This document shows positions 12,614-21,124 of a stretch of 64,000 nt of DNA, one piece after another. The DNA is taken from the NCBI GenBank assembly GCA_020637795.1, contig JACKJT010000003.1:62001-126000 (forward strand), in the 5' to 3' direction. The position numbers and the translations under genes are program-made. The notes beneath the pieces were generated by a model. That model did no database searches, was not told the DNA's origin, and saw only the letters and a list, made by a program, of their open reading frames with translations. How positions within the stretch are numbered: the stretch's first letter is position 1; every line of letters starts with the position of its first letter. The DNA comes from Hoeflea sp. Lineage in GTDB: Bacteria > Pseudomonadota > Alphaproteobacteria > Rhizobiales > Rhizobiaceae.

Positions 12614-12748
12614 CCTCGGTCACCCCGGCCTTGAGCCGAGGACCAGCCACCGCGCGTCTGCGCGGTGACTGACTCCTTAGACACCTTCATCAAGGAGTCT
12701 TCCGGCCCGCCGACGCTCGCTTGCCGGATGCCGGATCAAGTCCGGCAT
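12614..12748. repeat. cluster of four intergenic palindromes (REP-like)
   Basis: Four perfect inverted repeats stand in a row between carB and the SRPBCC gene: CCTCGG/CCGAGG (12614-12619 and 12636-12641), CACCGCG/CGCGGTG (12648-12654 and 12661-12667), GACTCCTT/AAGGAGTC (12671-12678 and 12692-12699), and ATGCCGGA/TCCGGCAT (12728-12735 and 12741-12748). The first and last resemble dispersed palindromes commonly seen in alphaproteobacterial intergenic DNA. Together they could also end carB transcription, although no T-run follows. Confidence 0.65.
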
Positions 12749-12783
12749 GACGGATAAACAAGTGCTCGAACCAGGTGACTGCA

Positions 12784-13224
12784 ATGAGCGGAAAACTCGA
12801 AATCCTCAACGACCGCCTGATCCCGGTTGACCGGGCAACCCTGTTCGACGCCTTCGCCGATCCGGCGAAGCTGGCCGCATGGTGGGGTCCGGAGGGATTC
12901 AGCAACACCATTTCGGCCTTTGATCTGAAACCCGGCGGTCACTGGCTGATCACCATGACCGCCGACAACAGCACCGAATTTCACAACCGCTGGACCTTCG
13001 AGGACGTGGTCGAGGGCCAGATAGTGCGGATGACGCACTACGAACCGGTCCACATCTTTACACTCGAGATGCGTTTTGCCGACGAGGATCGCGGCGCACG
13101 TCTCTCATGGCGAATGCTGTTCGATCGTACGGCCGAGAACGAGGCGATGGAAAAATTCCTGCACGCAGCCAACGAACAGAATTTCGACAGGCTGGAACGG
13201 CTTCTCAAGTCCAACCGATATTGA
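12784..13224 (+). CDS. SRPBCC (AHSA1-like) family protein
   Basis: A 146-residue START/Bet v1-like protein of the AHSA1 activator family. Typical features are LFDAFADPAKLAAWWGPEGF near residues 21-40, FDLKPGGHW, and a C-terminal helix with AMEKFLHAANEQNFDRLERLL. Members bind hydrophobic ligands or act in stress pathways; the role here is unknown. ATG at 12784 is chosen because AGGTG lies seven bases ahead; a GTG three codons earlier is possible. No ArsR regulator, a frequent partner of the family, is next to it. Confidence 0.85.
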   Translation: MSGKLEILNDRLIPVDRATLFDAFADPAKLAAWWGPEGFSNTISAFDLKPGGHWLITMTADNSTEFHNRWTFEDVVEGQIVRMTHYEPVHIFTLEMRFADEDRGARLSWRMLFDRTAENEAMEKFLHAANEQNFDRLERLLKSNRY

Positions 13225-13332
13225 GCGTTACCATGCACCTTGGCAGGCCTTGCGCGACATTGGGCCTGGCCACCCCTCTGATTGCCGCCTCGGCACTTCT
13301 CGCGTATCCTTCTCCCGGTGGAGGGCTGCGCG

Positions 13333-14568
13333 ATGGCCAAGAACATCGTCATTCTGCTGGACGGCACGTCGAACCAGATTTCCGGCGACCGCACCAATGT
13401 GTTGAGACTGTATGGTTCGCTCAAGCGGTCGAGGAGCCAGCTGGTGTTCTACCAGCCCGGCGTCGGCACCTTCGGGCTCAGCGGCTGGTGGCAGCAGCTG
13501 AAATCGAAGACCCGTATCGTGCTCGGGCTCGCCACCGGCGCCGGCATTTCCGACAATGTGATGCAGGCCTATGAATTCCTGATCAGGCACCATGAATATG
13601 GCGACAGGATCTACATTTTCGGCTTTTCCCGCGGCTCCTACACCGCCCGGCTGCTCGCAGGCTTCATCCGCATTTTCGGGCTGGTGCGCGAGGAGCAATT
13701 GCAGCTGGTGCGCTATGCCTGGCGCGCCTATGCGCGGCTCGGCCAGCCGGGATCGAAGGATTTCGCTTCAGAGATCGGCCATTTCCAGAAGGTGCTCGAC
13801 GGCACGGGCATCCGCATCGAGTTTCTGGGCCTGTGGGACACGGTGGCCTCGGTGTTCGATTCCAAGGCCGGCTTTCCCTGGCTCACCACCACCCAGAAGG
13901 CCTACACCAACCGCAACGACCGGGTCAGAACCGTCCGCCACGCGGTCGCCATCGACGAGCGCCGGACCTATTTCCAGCCGTCGCTGTGGGAGGCGGGACA
14001 GGACTACGAGGAATGGTCGCACGAGAGCCGCAGCTATGAGAAGATCCCGCAGGATTTCGAGGAGGTCTGGTTTGCCGGCTGCCACGGCGATGTCGGCGGC
14101 GGCTACCCGGACGCCAAAAGCGGGCTGGCGAAGATCCCGCTCGAATGGCTCTACCGCGAGGCCGTCGCCGCCGGAGTGGAGGGCGATGAAGCGGTGTTCG
14201 AGCTCCTGACCCACGGAAGCAAGGCCGCGGGCCGGACGGAAATCCTCGCCGGGCAGACCCGCGACGAGGCCCGCAAGGATACCAGGCGCTACGGCGCCCC
14301 CGATCCGCTGGCCGACATCAACAATTCGATGAATGTCGCCTGGGGGGTCGTCGAGTTCCTGCCGCGCAAGGTGCCGAAGACCTCGTTTTACCGCCAGCTG
14401 CAGATCGGCAGGATCTACTGGCCGGTGTTCGATTACCGCCGCGTGCCCGAAGGCGCCAAGCTGCACGAGGCGGTGATCGAGCGATTGCACAAGCGCGCCG
14501 ATTACAAGCCGCCCAATCTGCCCAAGACCTACCAGGTGGTGAAGACCAGGGCCGCGCCGGGGCAGTAG
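13333..14568 (+). CDS. DUF2235 alpha/beta-hydrolase-like protein
   Basis: A 411-residue protein with the DUF2235 architecture. The start NIVILLDGTSNQ, the nucleophile elbow GFSRGSYTAR with Ser99, LGLWDTVAS and FAGCHGDVGGGY are all characteristic. The fold is alpha/beta hydrolase; relatives include type VI secretion phospholipase effectors (Tle1-like) and uncharacterised cytosolic proteins. No secretion genes or signal peptide are seen, so a housekeeping or stress role is as likely. The start ATG at 13333 has GGAGGG upstream. It is convergent with the DadA-like gene. Confidence 0.88.
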   Translation: MAKNIVILLDGTSNQISGDRTNVLRLYGSLKRSRSQLVFYQPGVGTFGLSGWWQQLKSKTRIVLGLATGAGISDNVMQAYEFLIRHHEYGDRIYIFGFSRGSYTARLLAGFIRIFGLVREEQLQLVRYAWRAYARLGQPGSKDFASEIGHFQKVLDGTGIRIEFLGLWDTVASVFDSKAGFPWLTTTQKAYTNRNDRVRTVRHAVAIDERRTYFQPSLWEAGQDYEEWSHESRSYEKIPQDFEEVWFAGCHGDVGGGYPDAKSGLAKIPLEWLYREAVAAGVEGDEAVFELLTHGSKAAGRTEILAGQTRDEARKDTRRYGAPDPLADINNSMNVAWGVVEFLPRKVPKTSFYRQLQIGRIYWPVFDYRRVPEGAKLHEAVIERLHKRADYKPPNLPKTYQVVKTRAAPGQ

Positions 14569-14602
14569 TCACAGCGCCGGGCCTGTTCGAAGCGTGCTTG
14601 CC

Positions 14603-15964
14603 TCAGAGCGACGGGCCCGGGACAAGCCGACTGCCATCGGCGAACCGCAAGATGCGGAACCGCCTGAGGTCATGCCCGGTGGGCCGGCCGGCGGCGATGT
14701 TGGCGATGGCCTTGCCAAATCCCGGGCCGATGCCGAAGCCGTGGCCGCTCATGCCGGTGGCGACGATCAGGCCGACCTGCCCCGGCACCCGGTCGACCAC
14801 CGGCACCACGTCCGGCATCGCGTCGATCATCCCCGCCCAGACATTGATGAGTTCCGGCTCGCCAAGCGAGGGAAAGCGGGCGGCAAAGCGTTTGCGCGTC
14901 GGTTCGGTGCGGCGGTGTTCGGGCTCCGGGTCGAGCACCCGGCAGCGCTCGAACGGTGTTTCCTCGTCCTTGCTCCAGCTCCGCGCCGTCCCCCAGGCGT
15001 CGGGATAATGCCTGGGCGAAAACGGCAGGAAGCGGGTGTGGCCCAGCGATTTCACCGCCACCGGCAGCCAAGTGAAGAAATGCCGGAAGGCGTCCGGACC
15101 GATCATCAGGTCGTGGCTGCCGAGCGCCGAGAGGCTGTAGCCGCCATCCTCGCGGCGGCGGAAGGCCAGTTCCTCGTCGAGCGCATTGCCGGCAAAAACC
15201 TCCGGCATCGCCGCCGTGCGCGCCACCGACGAGCGCACGATCAGTTGCGGGATCGATACGCCGTGGCGCCTGAGCAGCAGCGACGACCAGGCCCCGCCCG
15301 CGACCACGACCTGCGCGGCCTTGATGAAGCCGTGCTCGGTGTGCACCCCGGTGATCTTCCCGGCAGCCCGCTCGAAGGTCCGCGCGGCGCAATTCTCGCG
15401 AATACCGACGCCTTCGCTTTGCGCCAGCTCCGCCACCGCCGGCACCGCGGCCCAGGGCTCGGCCCGCGCATCGGTGGGCGACCAGACGCCCCCGACCCAG
15501 CGCTTGCCGCCGGGACCGGTATCGATCAGCCCGGCGACGGCGTCGCCATCGATGGCGCGCACATCGAGCTGGTGCCGTCGCGCCACCTCGAGCCAGCGGG
15601 ACTGCGCCTCCATCTCGCTGTCGGTGCTGGCCAGATACATGATGCCCGAGCGGCTAAAGCCGGTGCGGTTGCCTGTCTCGATGTCGATCTCTTCCCACAG
15701 CCGCGAAGCCTCCATCATCACCGGCAGCTCCGCCTCGTCGCGGCCGAGCTGGCGGATCCAGCCCCAGTTGCGCGACGACTGCTCGCCCGCCACCCGGCCC
15801 TTCTCGACCACGAAGGCGCTGAGCCCGATCCGGTTGAGATAGAGCGCGCTCATCATGCCGATGACGCCGCCACCGACGATGACGACATCGACCTCGGCAG
15901 GCAGCGGATCTGAAAACCGGATCGAGGACGCAAGCGTGATCGGGGCGGCGGGATGCTCGGACAT
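14603..15964 (-). CDS. FAD-dependent amino-acid oxidoreductase (DadA/DAO family)
   Basis: A 453-residue flavoprotein of the glycine/D-amino-acid oxidase family. The dinucleotide-binding motif VVIVGGGVIG lies at residues 27-36 and the C-terminal FAD motif is TGMSGHGFGIGPGFG. Such enzymes oxidise D-amino acids, sarcosine-like amines or opines, often passing electrons to the respiratory chain. SSRNWGWIRQLGRDEAELP is shared with a common rhizobial subgroup of unknown substrate. No transporter is adjacent. The start is the ATG at 15964, 40 residues before the FAD core, and convergent with DUF2235. Confidence 0.88.
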   Translation of the reverse strand: MSEHPAAPITLASSIRFSDPLPAEVDVVIVGGGVIGMMSALYLNRIGLSAFVVEKGRVAGEQSSRNWGWIRQLGRDEAELPVMMEASRLWEEIDIETGNRTGFSRSGIMYLASTDSEMEAQSRWLEVARRHQLDVRAIDGDAVAGLIDTGPGGKRWVGGVWSPTDARAEPWAAVPAVAELAQSEGVGIRENCAARTFERAAGKITGVHTEHGFIKAAQVVVAGGAWSSLLLRRHGVSIPQLIVRSSVARTAAMPEVFAGNALDEELAFRRREDGGYSLSALGSHDLMIGPDAFRHFFTWLPVAVKSLGHTRFLPFSPRHYPDAWGTARSWSKDEETPFERCRVLDPEPEHRRTEPTRKRFAARFPSLGEPELINVWAGMIDAMPDVVPVVDRVPGQVGLIVATGMSGHGFGIGPGFGKAIANIAAGRPTGHDLRRFRILRFADGSRLVPGPSL

Positions 15965-16032
15965 GGGGCTCCGGAAAGGTCGGGATCGTCAGCCTTGGCA
16001 GGGACCGGTTGTGCGGACACGCCGGGCGGAAA

Positions 16033-16386
16033 TCAATATCCCGGCACCGATATTCTCGCGCATTCGGTGACGATCACGCCGTTCATCGTGTCGGCAGTGA
16101 GGTGAACCGTGATCTGGACATAGCTGCTCGCATCGCCGATGGCGTATTCGACGGTGAGCTTGCACTCGTCGAGTCCACCGTCGGATTCGAGCATGATCTC
16201 GCGCGGGTCGGATGTGTCTGAAACCAGCTCGATGATCAGCGTTGCCGGATCCTCAACCTGCTGCGGCCCGAACCGGACAGACCGGATTTCGTTGCCCATG
16301 ATCCGGTACTGTTCGAATTTCTGCAGCGCCAGTGCAGAAGATCCGCAGCTGGCCGCGAGGGCCATCACGAGAATCAGTCGGATCAC
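16033..16386 (-). CDS. small secreted protein, unknown function
   Basis: A 117-residue protein with a clear signal peptide (MIRLILVMALAASCGSSALA, cleavage predicted after ALA). The mature part is about 97 residues, acidic and probably beta-rich, with two cysteines (in DECKL and TECAR) that could form a disulfide. I do not recognise a family. A location in the periplasm is inferred. It lies between the DadA-like and EEP-family genes on the same strand, with 61-68-base gaps. Confidence 0.65.
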   Translation of the reverse strand: MIRLILVMALAASCGSSALALQKFEQYRIMGNEIRSVRFGPQQVEDPATLIIELVSDTSDPREIMLESDGGLDECKLTVEYAIGDASSYVQITVHLTADTMNGVIVTECARISVPGY

Positions 16387-16447
16387 GGTCTTTGTCTCCC
16401 TGGGCTGACGCGTTCGAAACGGGATGTCGACGCTTCCGATTGCACCA

Positions 16448-17485
16448 TCATACCCCAGCCTCGATTGTCGTCACCACCGGGGCGTGATCCGACGCGCGGT
16501 CTTTCGACGGGCCTATCTCGAAATGCTCGTCAAAGACCTCGATCTTGATCACCGCACCGCGCCGACGCGGGTTCTTCGGGTTGAGCCCGTTGGAAACAAC
16601 GCAGTAATCGAGCACCGACCCCGAGACGATGCCGCCATGGGTGTTGGGCCGGCTGAGCCCCTGCATCACCACCAGGTTGAAAGAATCATAGAGCTTGTAG
16701 ACATGCTTGAGATAGGTGAACTCCTCGGGGATGGCGTTGGCGGCGACACTGCCCCAGGACCAGACCCGGTCGGCCTGGGTCAGGATCGAGATCGTGTGCG
16801 AGCCCGGCGCCTCGTTGAGATCGCCCAGCAGGATCACCGGCGCATCCGGATCGGCATCGATCGTCTGGCGGAACAGCCGGTAGATCGCGCCGGCTTCCGC
16901 GGCGCGCTTGGCCACCTGGTTCACCCCGGCCGTGGCGCGCTCCATGTAGGTGGTGCGGATCTTGGCGTCCCAGTCGGCCAGCGCGTCGATCTCGTCGTCA
17001 TCGACGAAGGCGCCCTGCGATTTGAAGTGACAGACGAAGATCCGCGTCTGGCCGATCCCCGGCAGGTCGATCACTGCGTCGACCGGGGTGCGGGAGAAGT
17101 TGAAATCGGCGTCGATCACGGTGTCGTCCGGCAGGCCGGCGACGCCCGACAGCGGATGGACGCTGACAAAGGGGTGGCGCGAGGCGATCGCCACCGTGGC
17201 GTTGACATAGACCGCCGGATCGTCCGGGTCGAACATCGGGTGCCCGGTTGAGAAGAAATGGGGATAGCCGCTCTGCGCCATCAGCGCCGCCAGCTCCTCG
17301 TGCGAGACCACCTCCTGAAAGCCGATCACATCGGCATCCATGCGCGCCACGAGGCCGGCGATCCAGGCTTTCTTGTCGGCCCACTGGCTTTCCGAATAGG
17401 TCGCCGAAAGCTTGCGTTCATGCCAGAATATGCCCGGCGCCGCGAAGTGATAGAGATTGAATGTTGCGACCTTCACAACGGCCAT
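16448..17485 (-). CDS. endonuclease/exonuclease/phosphatase family protein
   Basis: A 345-residue protein with the EEP (DNase I-like) motifs in order: ATFNLYHF near residue 7, GFQEV near 55, VILLGDLNE with the catalytic Asp-Asn in the middle, and a C-terminal SDHAPV. The fold covers nucleases, sphingomyelinases and inositol phosphatases, and the substrate here cannot be chosen from sequence. No signal peptide is seen. The start MAVVKVATFN begins right at the fold's first strand. It is divergent from the P450 gene across 299 bases that contain the FNR-type box. Confidence 0.88.
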   Translation of the reverse strand: MAVVKVATFNLYHFAAPGIFWHERKLSATYSESQWADKKAWIAGLVARMDADVIGFQEVVSHEELAALMAQSGYPHFFSTGHPMFDPDDPAVYVNATVAIASRHPFVSVHPLSGVAGLPDDTVIDADFNFSRTPVDAVIDLPGIGQTRIFVCHFKSQGAFVDDDEIDALADWDAKIRTTYMERATAGVNQVAKRAAEAGAIYRLFRQTIDADPDAPVILLGDLNEAPGSHTISILTQADRVWSWGSVAANAIPEEFTYLKHVYKLYDSFNLVVMQGLSRPNTHGGIVSGSVLDYCVVSNGLNPKNPRRRGAVIKIEVFDEHFEIGPSKDRASDHAPVVTTIEAGV

Positions 17486-17681
17486 GGCGCATCCCCCGAA
17501 ATTTCCAATGGTGCCAAATCATGACACCGAACCGACCCGCGGCCAATCGCTCGCGTTGCGGCCGATCAGCCCACGAGCTCATTCGGCCTTCTCCCGGTGA
17601 AACGATAGGCCGCGACAAGCAGGCAGGGGAAACGCGACAGTCGGCGGGCATTGCAGTTTAAGGGTGAGCAAGCTCCACATG

Positions 17682-17723
17682 TTGATGCATATCAAGTATT
17701 AGATGTTTCTTCAGTGCGATACT
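17682..17723 (+). promoter_or_regulatory. FNR/FixK-type box and -10 element of the P450 gene
   Basis: TTGAT-GCAT-ATCAA at 17682-17695 matches the FNR consensus TTGAT-N4-ATCAA perfectly; FixK and FnrN of rhizobia use the same kind of site. A plausible -10 element GATACT lies at 17718-17723. The 22 bases between box and -10 equal the spacing of class II FNR promoters (box centred at -41.5), placing the start of transcription near 17730, about 55 bases before the P450 ATG. There is no good -35 element, as expected of an activator-dependent promoter. Confidence 0.72.
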
Positions 17724-17784
17724 GATCTTCTCCGTTTCCCGTCTCTTGGGACCGGATTTTCGTGTGTGTGGGGGACATGGAAAA

Positions 17785-19140
17785 ATGCAGCTGACATCAG
17801 AGCTCCGCGGAATGGCGGCATTGAAGGCATTTTTGGGCTTCTATACCTCCCCCATGGACACCGCTTCCCGGATATTGCGGAAGTATGGGAACGCGGTATC
17901 GATCACGCTCCCCTTTTTCGGCAAGAAACCGCTGCCGGACGCATTCATATTTTTCGGCGCCGAAAACAACCGCCAGGTCTACGCCAAATGGGACGATCTG
18001 CGGATGACCGCACTTTGGCCGATCAGTGCAAAGCCGGATACGGTGCAGCAGAGAATCCGGCACAATTACATGTGCCTTTCGGGCAGGACCCATCGGGATA
18101 TCGCAAACCAGATCGAAGCGCCGCTCAATCGCGGCCAGATCAAGAAACTGTCTGTCGAAATGTACGCCATCATGAAGCCGGTGATCGACAAGGCATTCAC
18201 GGAAGACACATTCGATCTGGTCAAGTTCCACAAGGATCTCTCCATCCAGTGCATCTTCAACCTGCTGTTTGGCGAGCCGGACGCCGAACGGGCGCTGCGG
18301 ATCGGCCACATGGTGGATGAGCTGAACCTTAGCAACTACGTCAAGGCGAACAGGATCCTGAAACTGGATATTCCCGGGCTGCCGTTTCACGACCTTCTCA
18401 GGCAGGCCGAGGCCGTCAAGGAAGAGCTCACGCGGTGGATCGGCGAGGTCGAAGGCCTTCCCGCCAATACCAATCTCCGGACTTCCGTCCTGAACATGAC
18501 CGACTCGGACGGTCAGGCTTTCAGCTTCGATTTCACCATCGGATGCCTTGGCTCGATGGTCTGGGCAGCCATCGACACGCCTTCCCTGGGATCCCTGTGG
18601 ACGACGGTCCATCTGTCGCGCCATCCGGAGATTGCCGAAAAACTGCGCGACGAGCTCAAGGCTGCCGGTTTTTCGGAAAAGACAAGCACCGAGGAGCTCA
18701 ACAAATTGCCCTATCTCAATGGCGTGGTGCTGGAAGGGCTGCGCCTGTCGCCGCCGGGAGCGTTCATACCGCTCAAGTCCGTGCGCGACACCGTCATCGG
18801 TTCGGTCAAGATACCGGCCAATACGGCCATCTACCTGTGTCCTCGCGAGACCCAGCGGGATCCCGCGATCTATCCGGATCCCGAGGTGTTCCGGCCCGAA
18901 CGCTGGGCTGGCATTCAATCGCCGGATGCCTACGAGTTCATTGCCTTCAGTGGCGGCGTGCGCCGCTGCCCCGGCGCTTCGTTCGCCACCATCTACATGA
19001 AAATGGTCATTGCCATGCTGGTCGAGCGTGGCGGGCTGGAACTTCTCACGCGCGGACCGATTCCGGTCCGCTCGGCACCGGCCATGGAGCCGCTGAAACC
19101 GGTCATGGCCCGCCCCAGTGCATCGGGACATTTCTGTTGA
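17785..19140 (+). CDS. cytochrome P450
   Basis: A 451-residue soluble bacterial P450. The acid-alcohol pair of the I helix is D264-T265 in WAAIDTPS, the ExxR motif is E317-R320 (EGLR), and the haem loop FSGGVRRCPG fits FxxGxRxCxG with C395 as thiolate ligand. It should catalyse NAD(P)H-dependent monooxygenation, drawing electrons from a ferredoxin system not present nearby. The ATG at 17785 is preceded by GGGGGA. No biosynthetic neighbours give away the substrate. The upstream FNR-type box suggests induction when oxygen is low, which is unusual for an oxygen-using enzyme. Confidence 0.95.
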   Translation: MQLTSELRGMAALKAFLGFYTSPMDTASRILRKYGNAVSITLPFFGKKPLPDAFIFFGAENNRQVYAKWDDLRMTALWPISAKPDTVQQRIRHNYMCLSGRTHRDIANQIEAPLNRGQIKKLSVEMYAIMKPVIDKAFTEDTFDLVKFHKDLSIQCIFNLLFGEPDAERALRIGHMVDELNLSNYVKANRILKLDIPGLPFHDLLRQAEAVKEELTRWIGEVEGLPANTNLRTSVLNMTDSDGQAFSFDFTIGCLGSMVWAAIDTPSLGSLWTTVHLSRHPEIAEKLRDELKAAGFSEKTSTEELNKLPYLNGVVLEGLRLSPPGAFIPLKSVRDTVIGSVKIPANTAIYLCPRETQRDPAIYPDPEVFRPERWAGIQSPDAYEFIAFSGGVRRCPGASFATIYMKMVIAMLVERGGLELLTRGPIPVRSAPAMEPLKPVMARPSASGHFC

Positions 19141-19447
19141 GTTCACCGGATCGGCCGCAGTTGCAAGACGCTTGGTCCGAACGTGTCGTGCGCCCGCTCG
19201 CCACCGGGCAGGAGGTTGCTGCAGTGGCGCAGCCAGGCCCGGCTTGAGGCCGGTCATCACCTGTACCTTGCAGTTGTGAGGTGCACCTTGCGGATCCGGG
19301 GCCGCGGCACCAGATCAGCCTTTCGAAGCGCGCATCGGTCAGATTGCCGGTGCAAGGCTTCGCTCCGGCAGCGACCTGGGGGCCGGATTTTTTCAGGTGA
19401 ATTTTTTGATCGAATTTGATAAGCGTGAAAAAAGAAACTCTGGGACG
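19141..19447. other. P450-greA intergenic region
   Basis: About 300 bases without a gene. It contains one degenerate copy of the intergenic palindrome type seen after carB (CCCGGCTTGAGGCCGG near 19239) and T-rich runs near 19388 and 19401. No clear sigma-70 promoter for greA could be fixed. Confidence 0.4.
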
Positions 19448-19482
19448 GCTCCGAAGTATCTGCTTCGGAGCGCGTTTTCTTT
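19448..19482 (+). terminator. terminator-like hairpin in the greA leader
   Basis: A perfect 9-base stem GCTCCGAAG (19448-19456) / CTTCGGAGC (19463-19471), a 6-base loop TATCTG, then GCGTTTTCTTTTTG. It looks like an intrinsic terminator but stands only 58 bases before the greA start. It may end upstream transcription or act as a leader attenuator of greA. Confidence 0.7.
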
Positions 19483-19539
19483 TTGTGTCCTGCCGCCGAT
19501 GATCATAGCGCCAGGACGATATGAACAAGGAATAGACCG

Positions 19540-20016
19540 ATGGTTGAGAAGGTTCCGATGACGCAAGGAGGCTACGCCAAGCTGCAGGAAGAACTGCGCT
19601 GGCGTCAGCAATCCGAACGGCCGCGGATCATCGAGGCGATCTCCGAAGCCCGCGCCCATGGCGACCTTTCGGAAAACGCCGAATATCATGCCGCCAAGGA
19701 AGCCCAGAGCCACAATGAGGGCCGCATCGGCGAGCTTGAGGACTACACCTCGCGCGCCGAGATCATCGATGTATCGAAGATGTCGGGCGACACCATCAAG
19801 TTCGGCGCCACCGTCAGGCTGGTTGACGAGGACACCGAGGAAGAGCGCACCTACCAGATCGTCGGCGACCAGGAAGCCGACGTGAAGGCAGGCCGGATTT
19901 CGATTTCCTCGCCGATCTCGCGTGCGCTGATCGGCAAGTCGGTGGGCGATTCCATCGAGGTTGTCGCGCCGGGCGGCTCCAAGGCCTACGAAATCCTCGA
20001 GGTGAAGTGGGGCTGA
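19540..20016 (+). CDS. greA: transcription elongation factor GreA
   Basis: A 158-residue GreA. The N-terminal coiled coil carries MTQGGYAKLQEEL and the acidic tip region HGDLSENAEYHAAKE near residues 40-54; the C-terminal FKBP-like domain ends with PGGSKAYEILEV. GreA inserts its coiled coil into the RNA polymerase secondary channel and stimulates cleavage of backtracked RNA. Length equals the family's. The start ATG is preceded by AAGGA. A terminator-like hairpin stands in its leader, and the LPS glycosyltransferase genes follow after 37 bases, an order conserved in Rhizobiaceae. Confidence 0.97.
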   Translation: MVEKVPMTQGGYAKLQEELRWRQQSERPRIIEAISEARAHGDLSENAEYHAAKEAQSHNEGRIGELEDYTSRAEIIDVSKMSGDTIKFGATVRLVDEDTEEERTYQIVGDQEADVKAGRISISSPISRALIGKSVGDSIEVVAPGGSKAYEILEVKWG

Positions 20017-20053
20017 GGCCGCCACGCCCAAACCAGGGTCAGGGTGAGATCCC

Positions 20054-21124
20054 ATGCTTTCCGATCCATCGCGGACCCTTGTCATCGCCCCCAATCTGAA
20101 GCGGCGCCTGTCCGGGGTGACGACGTCGATCATCCAGCTGATCCCGGTGCAGAACCGGCTCGGGCAGCAGATCGCTGTTTTCGGCCCTGGCCTGCCCGAC
20201 CATCTGCCGCGGCTGCGTTACCGCGACCTGCCGCGGCTGTGGCGCGCGCCGCAAGGCCGGCCCTTTCGGATCTGGCATGCGCGGCGCAATGTCGAGATGC
20301 TGATGGGCGTGGTCATGCGCGACATCCTGCGCATGCCGCTCAGGCTGGTGTTCACCTCCGCATCGCAGCGGGTGCATTCGAACTGGACCCGGTTTCTGAT
20401 CTCGCGCATGGACGGCGTCATCGCCACCAGCCACAAGACCGCCTCCTACCTGAAGGTTCCGAACCGCGTCAGCCTGCACGGCATCAATGCCGAACGGTTC
20501 TCGCCGCCGGCTGACCGGGCCGGGGTGCGGCGCGCGTTGTCGCTGCCCGAGGGCCAGAAGCTGGCCGGCTGCTTCGGCCGCATCCGCCGCCAGAAAGGCA
20601 CCGATCTCTTCGTCGACGCGATGATCCGGCTGCTGCCGTCGCGGCCGGGCTGGAGCGCCATCGTCGCCGGGCGCGCCACCGCCAGCCACACAACCTTCCT
20701 TTCGGAGCTCAAGGAGCGTGTTGCCGCGGCCGGCCTCAAGGACCGCATCCTGTTCGTCGGCGAACATACCAACATCAATGAATGGTATCGCGCGCTCGAC
20801 CTGTTTGTAGCGCCACAGCGCTGGGAAGGCTTTGGCCTGACCCCGCTCGAGGCGCAGGCGAGCGGCGTGCCGGTGGTCGCCACCGATGTCGGCGCTTTCG
20901 AGGAAATCATCGCGCAAGGGACCGATGAAACCGGCGTTGTGGTTGCCAAGGACGATCTCGACGCGCTCGCGGCAGCAGCCGCTACTTTCATGGATGACGA
21001 TGCCCGGCGCAATGCCGCCGCGCGCAGGGCCCGGCCGCATGTGCTGGCAAATTTCACCATCGAGGGCGAGGCCGAGCGGCTTTTTAAAGCCTATGAAGAG
21101 GTATGGTCAAAAGCCCATGCTTGA
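20054..21124 (+). CDS. lpsB: LPS core glycosyltransferase LpsB (GT4)
   Basis: A 356-residue GT-B glycosyltransferase. The N-terminus VIAPNLKRRLSGVTTSIIQL and the block FRIWHARRNVEMLMGVVMRD match what I recall of S. meliloti LpsB and R. leguminosarum LpcC, the mannosyltransferase of the LPS inner core. The donor-binding region RWEGFGLTPLEAQASGVPV near 255-275 has the E-x7-E motif of GT4. It should act at the cytoplasmic face of the inner membrane on Kdo2-lipid A. Its end overlaps the next glycosyltransferase start (ATGCTTGA), so the three genes form an operon after greA. Confidence 0.88.
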   Translation: MLSDPSRTLVIAPNLKRRLSGVTTSIIQLIPVQNRLGQQIAVFGPGLPDHLPRLRYRDLPRLWRAPQGRPFRIWHARRNVEMLMGVVMRDILRMPLRLVFTSASQRVHSNWTRFLISRMDGVIATSHKTASYLKVPNRVSLHGINAERFSPPADRAGVRRALSLPEGQKLAGCFGRIRRQKGTDLFVDAMIRLLPSRPGWSAIVAGRATASHTTFLSELKERVAAAGLKDRILFVGEHTNINEWYRALDLFVAPQRWEGFGLTPLEAQASGVPVVATDVGAFEEIIAQGTDETGVVVAKDDLDALAAAAATFMDDDARRNAAARRARPHVLANFTIEGEAERLFKAYEEVWSKAHA

